From: Treponema sp. UBA1240
Lineage (GTDB): Bacteria; Spirochaetota; Spirochaetia; Treponematales; Treponemataceae
NCBI GenBank assembly: GCA_002308875.1
Contig: DBWK01000059.1
Span: 42,714 to 56,359 of the forward strand
Length of the DNA stretch: 13,646 bases
Reading direction: 5' to 3'
The notes under the pieces: model-generated
The model's database searches: none
The model's input: the letters and a program-made list of their open reading frames with translations, nothing else
What the model was told of the DNA's origin: nothing
In this document: positions 1 through 5,071 of the stretch, in pieces
Layout: each line of letters starts with the position of its first letter
How positions within the stretch are numbered: position 1 is the stretch's first letter
Position numbers and translations under genes: made by a program

Positions 1-232
1 AGGAAACATCCACTCCGTATTTTTGCAGGGATTGAACCGCGCCATCGGCTATAGGATTATCGGGCAGTGCCGTTACAAAGGCGCTCTGCTTGCCGAGGAT
101 TGAAAGTGAAACCGCCACATTCGCCTCGCCGCCTCCAAATGTTGCTTCCAGCAACGGAGACTGAAAAAAGCGCTCTCTTTCGGGGCTTTTAAGCCTGAGC
201 ATTATTTCGCCGAATGTTACGATTTTGTCCAT
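1..232 (-). CDS. kdgK: 2-dehydro-3-deoxygluconokinase (KDG kinase), N-terminal part only
   Basis: The first 77 codons are present; the rest lies beyond the left edge. The protein starts MDKIVTFGEIMLRL and contains FGGGEANVAVSLS at about residues 32-44, the N-terminal signature of PfkB/ribokinase-family sugar kinases, in the variant typical of KDG kinases. The family phosphorylates 2-keto-3-deoxygluconate with ATP to KDPG in the cytoplasm. The ATG at 232-230 is preceded by AGGGAG at about 240-245. It is divergent from eda, whose product cleaves KDPG, which strongly supports KDG kinase over fructokinase or another PfkB member. It has its own promoter at 262-290 with a predicted leader of about 23 nt. 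Confidence 0.88.
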   Translation of the reverse strand, partial: MDKIVTFGEIMLRLKSPERERFFQSPLLEATFGGGEANVAVSLSILGKQSAFVTALPDNPIADGAVQSLQKYGVDVS

Positions 233-261
233 ATTTACACTCCCTAAGCCGTGATATTCAG

Positions 262-290
262 ATTTTATTACCGCCGGATTGGTTTGTCAA
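262..290 (-). promoter_or_regulatory. Predicted sigma-70 promoter of kdgK
   Basis: Read on the minus strand, TTGACA (285-290) and TAAAAT (262-267) are separated by exactly 17 bp. The predicted transcription start is near 255. The -35 box lies inside the left TTTGT-NN-ACAAA palindrome (283-294), so a bound regulator would block RNA polymerase. Box sequences and spacer length are identical to those of the eda promoter on the other strand. Confidence 0.75.
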
Positions 291-321
291 CAAAACACGC
301 CCTTGCCGTTTGTTGACAAAC
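282..321. repeat. Paired operator-like palindromes between kdgK and eda
   Basis: GTTTGTCAACAAA (282-294) and TTTGTTGACAAAC (309-321) are perfect 13-bp inverted copies separated by 14 bp. Each copy is itself a palindrome, TTTGT-CA-ACAAA (283-294) and TTTGT-TG-ACAAA (309-320), with centres 26 bp apart. Each covers the -35 box of one divergent promoter. This is the expected shape for two operators of one dimeric repressor controlling both genes. The GT-NN-AC core is compatible with FadR-type GntR regulators, but no regulator gene is in the window, so the protein family is inference. Confidence 0.7.
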
Positions 322-341
322 TTTATATGCCATTTTAAAAT
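313..341 (+). promoter_or_regulatory. Predicted sigma-70 promoter of eda
   Basis: TTGACA (313-318), a 17-bp spacer and TAAAAT (336-341) match the consensus closely. The predicted start is near 348, giving a leader of about 15 nt that still includes the GGAG ribosome binding site at 353-356. Transcription starting at 348 would exclude the upstream TTG at 345 as a start codon, which supports the ATG at 363. The -35 box overlaps the right operator-like palindrome. Confidence 0.75.
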
Positions 342-362
342 GCGTTGAATGTGGAGAATGGT

Positions 363-1322
363 ATGAGTGAGATACTGGAAAAACTTGGCTTAATCGGGCT
401 TGTTCCCGTTGTAAAGATAGAAGATGCCTCAAAGGCCGAAAAACTTGCCTCGGCTCTTGTTGCAGGCGGACTCCCGTGCGCGGAAGTAACATTCAGAACG
501 GATGCCGCCGTCGATGCCATAAGAGCGGTTACAACAGCTTTTCCGCAGATGCTTGTGGGCGCAGGAACGGTTATAAACGTTGACTATGCCCAAAAAGCAA
601 AGAAAGCCGGCGCAAAGTTCATCGTTTCACCCGGATTTAATCCCAAAGTTGTGGACTGGTGTCTTGAAAACGATATGCCGGTTGTTCCTGGTGTGAACAA
701 TCCGAGCGGTGTTGAAGCCGGTCTCGAAAAAGGATTGTCAGTACTCAAGTTCTTTCCTGCCGAACAGTCTGGCGGTGTAGGTATGCTCTCGGCTCTTGCT
801 GGACCATTCCCGCAAGTTTCGTTTATGCCCACAGGCGGAATAAACTTGCAAAACCTTGCGGATTATGCCAAATGTGCCAATGTTCACGCCATCGGCGGCA
901 GCTGGATGGTAAAATCCGATTTGATAGAATCTGAAAACTGGGAAGAAATAACACGTCTTTGCCGTGAGGCGGTTACCGCATTGCACGGTTTTGCGCCTGC
1001 GCATATCGGTATAAATGCCAAAAACGAAGAAGACGCACAGAATATATCCAAACTTTTTGAACTGTTCGGTTTTGCGCCAAAACAGGGTACTGCTTCAATA
1101 TTCAATGATTCCGTAATAGAAGTTATGAAAAAGCCCGGCAGAGGTACCTGCGGTCATATTGCGTTAAAATGCTGGAATGTGGAAAGGGCTTTGTTTTATT
1201 TAAAGCAGTTTGGTTTTAACGCTGTAGAAGAAACAATCAAGAAGGAAAAAAACAGAATTACATTTGCTTACCTTGATAAGGAAATCGGCGGCTTTGCCGT
1301 TCACCTTGTAAGAGCAAAATAA
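363..1322 (+). CDS. eda: KDPG/KHG aldolase fused to a C-terminal VOC (glyoxalase-type) domain
   Basis: Class I aldolase that splits 2-keto-3-deoxy-6-phosphogluconate into pyruvate and glyceraldehyde-3-phosphate, and often 4-hydroxy-2-oxoglutarate too. Residues 1 to about 208 match Eda along the usual length: Glu41 in EVTFRT, GAGT at 66-69, SPGFNP at 89-94 and the Schiff-base lysine Lys129 in LKFFPAE. Residues about 211-319 form an extra domain (HIGINA, GHIALKC, FAVHLV) with a VOC-like repeat. His214, Glu253, His265 and His314 fall where VOC metal ligands are expected. Ordinary Eda is about 210 residues, so the 319-residue length reflects a fusion. I chose ATG 363 over TTG 345 because GGAG at 353-356 is well spaced and the aldolase starts there. 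The gene is divergent from kdgK and probably co-regulated with it. The role of the second domain is unknown to me. Confidence 0.9.
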   Translation: MSEILEKLGLIGLVPVVKIEDASKAEKLASALVAGGLPCAEVTFRTDAAVDAIRAVTTAFPQMLVGAGTVINVDYAQKAKKAGAKFIVSPGFNPKVVDWCLENDMPVVPGVNNPSGVEAGLEKGLSVLKFFPAEQSGGVGMLSALAGPFPQVSFMPTGGINLQNLADYAKCANVHAIGGSWMVKSDLIESENWEEITRLCREAVTALHGFAPAHIGINAKNEEDAQNISKLFELFGFAPKQGTASIFNDSVIEVMKKPGRGTCGHIALKCWNVERALFYLKQFGFNAVEETIKKEKNRITFAYLDKEIGGFAVHLVRAK

Positions 1323-1337
1323 TCCGATTCCGCCCGT

Positions 1338-1360
1338 CGTTGCGAGGCAAACTCGCAACG
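1338..1360. terminator. Hairpin between convergent eda and rfbB, possible two-way terminator
   Basis: CGTTGCGAG (1338-1346) and CTCGCAACG (1352-1360) form a perfect 9-bp stem with a 5-nt loop in the 42-bp gap between two convergent stop codons. The position suits transcription termination for both genes. There is no T-run after the stem on either strand, so it is not a canonical intrinsic terminator. It may act with a factor or simply protect mRNA 3' ends. Confidence 0.5.
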
Positions 1361-1364
1361 TTAA

Positions 1365-2474
1365 CTACCTGTTCTGGTAGTTGTTCTCAAGCCACTTGGT
1401 GTACTCACCGTTGCGGATGTGCGAAATCCAGTCATTGTGGCTCAAGTACCACTCAACGGTGTTCTGCAAACCTTCTTCAAATGTATGTGCCTGCTTCCAG
1501 CCAAGCTCGCTTTTAAGCTTGGAACAGTCAATTGCATAGCGTCTGTCGTGTCCGGGTCTGTCTTTTACATAGGTTATAAGCTTTTTAAGAGAATCAACGG
1601 ATTTTCCTGTTTGTAAAGCAACAATTTCAATCAATTTTTCGAGCAGGCGGATGTTTTCCCATTCGTTTTCACCGCCGATGTTGTATTTTTCGCCGGTTCT
1701 GCCTTTGTTCATAATCATCCATACCGCGCTGTTGTGATCTTCAACATAAAGCCAGTCGCGGATAAACTTTCCGTCACCGTAAACAGGGAGCGGTTTTTCC
1801 TGCTGCATATTCAAAATCATAAGCGGAATAAGCTTTTCGGGGAACTGAAACGGTCCGTAGTTGTTTGAGCAGTTTGAAAGAGTAACAGGCAGACCATATG
1901 TGTGATGATAAGCCATTACAAGATGGTCGCTTGATGCCTTGCTTGCCGAATAAGGACTGCGTGGTGAATAAGGCGTTGTTTCCTTGAAATAACCTTCTTT
2001 ACCCAAAGAACCGTATACTTCGTCAGTGCTTATATGATGGAAAAGCACATCTTGTCTGATTGAGCCGTCATCAGTTTTCCAAGCGTTACGCGCAGCTTCA
2101 AGAAGAATGAATGTACCCGTTACGTTTGTTTTTACAAAAGCTTCAGGCCACAAAATGCATCGGTCAACATGGCTCTCGGCGGCAAAATGAACAACAGTAT
2201 CTATGTCGTACTGGCGCATGATTTTTTCCATCCGCTTGGCATCGCAAATATCAGCATGTTCAAAAACGTAGCGTCCGGCTTTTCCTTCCGCGCCGCCAAC
2301 ACCATATTCCGCTTCTACAGCTTCAAGATTTTCAAGGTTTCCCGCATAGGTCAGCAGGTCCACATTGATTATTCTGCCTGAAAAATCAGTTTTTCTAAAC
2401 AAATAATAAATAAAATTCGTACCAATAAATCCGGCGCCGCCGGTTACCAAAATGTTTTTAAGTTTTCTGCTCAT
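1365..2474 (-). CDS. rfbB: dTDP-glucose 4,6-dehydratase
   Basis: Converts dTDP-D-glucose to dTDP-4-keto-6-deoxyglucose, the second step toward dTDP-L-rhamnose and other deoxysugars for surface glycans. The 369-residue protein has the NAD-binding TGGAGFIG at 11-18, the dehydratase triad region TDEVYG at 150-155 and the SDR catalytic pair Tyr175/Lys179 in YSASK, plus SNNYGP near 193-198. Length is slightly above the usual 340-360. An upstream in-frame ATG at 2504 would add ten residues (MFCCKQ...), but it lies inside the promoter's -35 box, so I start at 2474. No other rml/rfb gene is beside it, so it is an orphan here. It converges with eda. There is no properly spaced ribosome binding site: GAGGG touches the start codon, and the predicted transcript begins at the ATG itself. 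Confidence 0.93.
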   Translation of the reverse strand: MSRKLKNILVTGGAGFIGTNFIYYLFRKTDFSGRIINVDLLTYAGNLENLEAVEAEYGVGGAEGKAGRYVFEHADICDAKRMEKIMRQYDIDTVVHFAAESHVDRCILWPEAFVKTNVTGTFILLEAARNAWKTDDGSIRQDVLFHHISTDEVYGSLGKEGYFKETTPYSPRSPYSASKASSDHLVMAYHHTYGLPVTLSNCSNNYGPFQFPEKLIPLMILNMQQEKPLPVYGDGKFIRDWLYVEDHNSAVWMIMNKGRTGEKYNIGGENEWENIRLLEKLIEIVALQTGKSVDSLKKLITYVKDRPGHDRRYAIDCSKLKSELGWKQAHTFEEGLQNTVEWYLSHNDWISHIRNGEYTKWLENNYQNR

Positions 2475-2480
2475 GCCCTC

Positions 2481-2509
2481 ATTATATTGTTTACAGCAGA
2501 ACATGTCAA
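2481..2509 (-). promoter_or_regulatory. Consensus promoter of rfbB with A/T-rich upstream element; predicted leaderless start
   Basis: On the minus strand TTGACA (2504-2509), a 17-bp spacer and TATAAT (2481-2486) match the full sigma-70 consensus. Upstream, 2512-2545 is an almost pure A/T tract on the gene side, resembling an UP element. Counting from the -10 box, +1 falls at 2474, the A of the ATG. Confidence 0.8.
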
Positions 2510-2596
2510 AGTTTTGAAAAAATTTTTATTTTTTTTTCAAAAACGTACAGAATTACAATTTTAAAACTATATATACAGTGTACGCGTATTAAAAAA

Positions 2597-2653
2597 TGTT
2601 TCCAGTTTTTGGAAACACAAAAAACACTATGCTCCGCGGCATAAAACCGCGGA
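2597..2653 (+). promoter_or_regulatory. Two hairpins in the ssb leader
   Basis: TGTTTCCA (2597-2604) pairs with TGGAAACA (2610-2617) around a 5-nt loop. TCCGCGG (2633-2639) pairs with CCGCGGA (2647-2653) around a 7-nt loop and ends four bases before the GAAGGG ribosome binding site (2657-2662). The first could also be an operator palindrome. I cannot place a convincing ssb promoter; an A/T-rich run with TATATATA at 2568-2575 is the only -10 candidate and lacks a good -35. Confidence 0.5.
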
Positions 2654-2666
2654 AAAGAAGGGAAAA

Positions 2667-3065
2667 ATGAATAATCTGAACGTAATGATTCTTGAAGGAA
2701 ACTGCGTAAGAGAACCGGAACTGCGGGAAACACCAAAAGGAACCCCCGTATGCAATCTTTCTGTTGCAACAGACCGCTACTACAAAATCGGCGAAAACTT
2801 TGAAAAAGAAGTTTCGTATTTTGATGTAGAAGTTTGGGGAAAAATGGCGATTGTCGCTTCGCAGAACTGCCCCAAAGGCAGAGGTGTGCGGGTAAGCGGA
2901 AGACTTAAGCAGGGCCGCTGGACGGGAACTGACGGCAGCAAGCACTCAAAGATTACTATTGTAGCCGACAAGATGGAACTCAAACCGCTTTTTAACAGAA
3001 GCGGTGAAAAAATTAAAAAACAGCTTGTCGTAAACGGTGAGGCGGAGGAAACTCCTGTCTTTTAA
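2667..3065 (+). CDS. ssb: Single-stranded DNA-binding protein
   Basis: Binds and protects single-stranded DNA in replication, recombination and repair. The 132-residue protein carries an OB fold over about residues 1-108 with family signatures MNNLNVMILEGN at the N-terminus, VATDRYYK at 33-40, FDVEVWGK at 52-59 and GRGVRVSGRL at 71-80. The linker is very short. The tip ends GEAEETPVF rather than the classical DDDIPF, so acidic residues and a proline/phenylalanine end are kept but altered. GAAGGG at 2657-2662 sits 4 nt before the ATG. It stands alone between divergent rfbB and convergent rpsU, not in the rpsF-ssb-rpsR cluster seen in many bacteria. Whether it is the main or a second SSB cannot be told from this window. 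Confidence 0.92.
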   Translation: MNNLNVMILEGNCVREPELRETPKGTPVCNLSVATDRYYKIGENFEKEVSYFDVEVWGKMAIVASQNCPKGRGVRVSGRLKQGRWTGTDGSKHSKITIVADKMELKPLFNRSGEKIKKQLVVNGEAEETPVF

Positions 3066-3079
3066 GCTTTGAACAATAA

Positions 3080-3110
3080 AAAAAGGGCTGCACTTTTGCA
3101 GTCCTTTTTT
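3080..3110. terminator. Bidirectional intrinsic terminator between ssb and rpsU
   Basis: GGGCTGCA (3085-3092) pairs with TGCAGTCC (3097-3104) around a 4-nt CTTT loop, with one G-U pair. The stem is flanked by A-run 3078-3084 and T-run 3105-3110, so each strand gives a stem followed by a U-tract. It sits 15 bp after the ssb stop and 14 bp after the rpsU stop on the opposite strand. Confidence 0.9.
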
Positions 3111-3123
3111 GTAAAACCAAGTA

Positions 3124-3336
3124 TTAGTAAGAACCTTTTGAGTCCTTTGATTTTCTGGTTTTCTTCATCAACTTGCGCTGAATTGTCTTATTCTTGCGGT
3201 TTTGAATTGTTGAAGGTTTTTCGTAAAATTCGCGCTTTTTGTATTCGCGGATAATGCCTTCCTTTTCAACCATTCTCTTAAAGCGTTTAATTGCTTTCTC
3301 GAGGTTTTCGGAATCGTCAACTATAATACGAGCCAT
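3124..3336 (-). CDS. rpsU: 30S ribosomal protein bS21
   Basis: Small basic protein of the 30S platform that lies near the 3' end of 16S rRNA and helps initiation. The 70-residue product has the typical N-terminal part (MARIIVDDSENLEKAIKRFK), the KREFYEKPS motif at about 34-42 and a Lys/Arg-rich tail; length is normal. It follows the glp operon on the same strand after a 68-bp gap without a terminator, so both read-through and its own promoter (3380-3408) may feed it. The upstream ribosome binding site is unusually complementary to 16S rRNA (see 3345-3356). It ends at a shared terminator with ssb. Confidence 0.95.
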   Translation of the reverse strand: MARIIVDDSENLEKAIKRFKRMVEKEGIIREYKKREFYEKPSTIQNRKNKTIQRKLMKKTRKSKDSKGSY

Positions 3337-3344
3337 TCTTTGTA

Positions 3345-3356
3345 ATCACCTCCTTT
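3345..3356 (-). promoter_or_regulatory. Extended Shine-Dalgarno of rpsU
   Basis: The minus strand reads AAAGGAGGTGAT, complementary over about 11-12 bases to the conserved 16S 3' end, 8 nt before the ATG. Other genes here have only 4-6 matching bases. Because bS21 sits beside the anti-SD in the ribosome, such a long match could make rpsU translation respond to ribosomes lacking bS21. Confidence 0.75.
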
Positions 3357-3379
3357 CGTTTTACCGTAAGCGTTCTAAA

Positions 3380-3408
3380 ACACTACAAAATATCAGCAAA
3401 AATGTCAA
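3380..3408 (-). promoter_or_regulatory. Possible rpsU promoter overlapping the end of the DUF1667 gene
   Basis: TTGACA (3403-3408 on the minus strand) is a perfect -35 box and overlaps the TGA stop of the upstream gene. With a 17-bp spacer the -10 would be TAGTGT (3380-3385), a weak match. The leader would be about 37 nt. The -35 supports it; the -10 leaves doubt. Confidence 0.45.
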
Positions 3409-3788
3409 TATTTACGTGCCACATCCGCACAGGCAACAACATCCACACCTGTTCCAAGAATATCGCGGACGATTATCTGCCCGGTTTCAACCGGTGCCTC
3501 ACACTTTGCCCTTTTTATCACTTCCATGCACGGCATCAACATTCTGACAGGAACTTCACCCAGTGTTTTTACAGGGACAAGCTTAAGATCGCCGCCTGTT
3601 ACCGCAATCGTAGTTGTAAGCGTACGCGCAGGATTCTGTATCTCTTTTCCCGCATACACAGGACCGCGCGGGCAGCCGTTACCCGCAACGGAAACAACTT
3701 TTTTTGCGCCGTTTTCTTCCTCAATCGTAACTTCCATTGAGCAGCCCATAGGACAAATAATGCACGTCATATTTTCTTTTAAAATCAT
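3405..3788 (-). CDS. DUF1667 protein with conserved cysteines, glycerol oxidation partner
   Basis: A 127-residue cytoplasmic protein of the DUF1667 family (conserved CXXC-type cysteines). Cys9, Cys12 and Cys16 form CxxCxxxC near the N-terminus, with Cys39 in GNGCPRG, a set suited to binding an Fe-S cluster or a metal. No function is firmly established for the family; its steady company with GlpA-type and FAD/NAD oxidoreductases suggests an electron-transfer subunit of a glycerol-3-phosphate oxidising complex. It is the last gene of the glp operon. The start ATG shares its A with the TGA of the gene before (TGATG), and GAGGAGG lies 10 nt upstream. A second ATG at codon 7 is less likely because it has no good ribosome binding site. 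Confidence 0.85.
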   Translation of the reverse strand: MILKENMTCIICPMGCSMEVTIEEENGAKKVVSVAGNGCPRGPVYAGKEIQNPARTLTTTIAVTGGDLKLVPVKTLGEVPVRMLMPCMEVIKRAKCEAPVETGQIIVRDILGTGVDVVACADVARKY

Positions 3789-5071
3789 CAGTCAATATCC
3801 TCCTCAGGAATCTCTATGGAAACGGTAATCTCTGATGTAAGCTTTGCAACCTGTTCCGGCGCGAGTTCAAACACCTGCATTTCGCCGGGACGGACAATCC
3901 GTTTTTTTACGGACTTAATTATGCTGTTGTTGCTGTATGCGGTTATCTGCACATTGCGGTAAACATCGGTCGAACGGAACATGATTGAAACAGGGCTGTC
4001 CGTTTTGTCCGAATCTATGTACTGCGGCACTGTATAGCGCACGCGGTTGCCGGGGCGGACAATCACGCGTTTGGGCTGTTTTACAACCTTTCCCTGTACA
4101 TATTCCGCAGCGCTGTTTCCGGCACGGATGCTTTCCGCCGTAACAAAATCAACAAGGTCGTGAACATGAACCGTGTTGCCGCATGCAAAGATTCCTTCAA
4201 CGGAAGTCTGCATTTTTTCGTTTACAACAGGACCTGACGTTATTGAATCAATAAAAACGCCGCAGTCTGTGGCAATCTCGTTTTCAGGGATAAGCCCGAC
4301 TGAAAGAATGAGCATATCACATTCCACAAACTCTTCAGTGCCGGGTATGGGCTTGCGCTTTTTGTCGACGGCTGAAACAGTAACACCTTCAAGACGTTGT
4401 CTGCCGTGAATGTTTGTTATTGTATGCGAAAATTTGAGCGGAATATTAAAGTTTTCAACACACTGAACTATGTTGCGCGTCAAGCCTGAAGAAAACGGCA
4501 TAAGTTCGCATATCAGCTTTACTTCAACACCTTCAAGCGTAAGGCGGCGCGCCATAATAAGCCCTATGTCGCCGGAACCGAGGATTACGGCTTTTTTCCC
4601 CGGAAGGTAACCGTCTATGTTTACAAAACGCTGAACTGCGCCGGCGGTAAAGATTCCGGCGGGTCTTGTACCGGGAATAACGAGGGCGCCGCGCGTTCTC
4701 TCACGGCAGCCTGTAGCAAGAATAACAGCTTTTGCTTCTATATCCATCAAGCCGTCTTTTGTGTTTATAGCACTTACATGCTTTTTGCCGGCAGAAGCAA
4801 TATCCAGAACCATTGTATCGGTTTTGTACTCAATGCCAAGTTCCTGTACTTCCTTTACAAAACGCCCCGCATATTCAGGACCGGTAAGTTCTTCGCCAAA
4901 GTGATGAAGACCAAATCCGTTGTGAATACACTGCAAAAGGATTCCGCCAAGACGTGTATCCCGTTCAAGAATAAGAATACGGTCAACGCCTTTCTTTTTT
5001 GCGGCAACCGCCGCGGCAAGTCCGGCAGGACCACCGCCCAAAACAACTATATCGTAAACAAAATCACTCAT
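3788..5071 (-). CDS. FAD/NAD(P)-binding oxidoreductase of the glycerol-3-phosphate dehydrogenase complex
   Basis: Pyridine nucleotide-disulphide oxidoreductase-like flavoprotein of 427 residues. An FAD-binding Rossmann motif, GGGPAG, is at 12-17, GCRERTRG at 121-128, a second dinucleotide-binding motif ILGSGDIG at 163-170 and the C-terminal FAD contact region (GIFACGNTVHVHD) near 300-315. About 110 residues of beta-rich sequence follow. I see no CxxC redox pair, so it is not a thioredoxin reductase. Its place between GlpA and DUF1667 suggests it passes electrons between glycerol-3-phosphate oxidation and a pyridine nucleotide or another carrier; this is inference from context. I chose ATG 5071 rather than 5095 because GGGAG lies 5 nt before it and the family starts there. 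It overlaps the glpA stop by one base (TGATG). Confidence 0.88.
   Translation of the reverse strand: MSDFVYDIVVLGGGPAGLAAAVAAKKKGVDRILILERDTRLGGILLQCIHNGFGLHHFGEELTGPEYAGRFVKEVQELGIEYKTDTMVLDIASAGKKHVSAINTKDGLMDIEAKAVILATGCRERTRGALVIPGTRPAGIFTAGAVQRFVNIDGYLPGKKAVILGSGDIGLIMARRLTLEGVEVKLICELMPFSSGLTRNIVQCVENFNIPLKFSHTITNIHGRQRLEGVTVSAVDKKRKPIPGTEEFVECDMLILSVGLIPENEIATDCGVFIDSITSGPVVNEKMQTSVEGIFACGNTVHVHDLVDFVTAESIRAGNSAAEYVQGKVVKQPKRVIVRPGNRVRYTVPQYIDSDKTDSPVSIMFRSTDVYRNVQITAYSNNSIIKSVKKRIVRPGEMQVFELAPEQVAKLTSEITVSIEIPEEDID

Noticed and set aside
345..362. TTG start for eda six codons upstream
   Set aside because: The predicted transcription start is about 348, and GGAG is correctly spaced for the ATG at 363.
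2475..2504. Upstream ATG for rfbB adding ten residues
   Set aside because: This ATG overlaps the -35 box, has no ribosome binding site and the added residues do not fit the family N-terminus.
2568..2577. TATATATA as an ssb -10 box
   Set aside because: No acceptable -35 at 16-18 bp, so I could not assign a promoter.
2506..2945. Minus-strand open frames of 87 and 118 codons across the ssb region
   Set aside because: They overlap ssb and its leader in antisense and have no family-like features.
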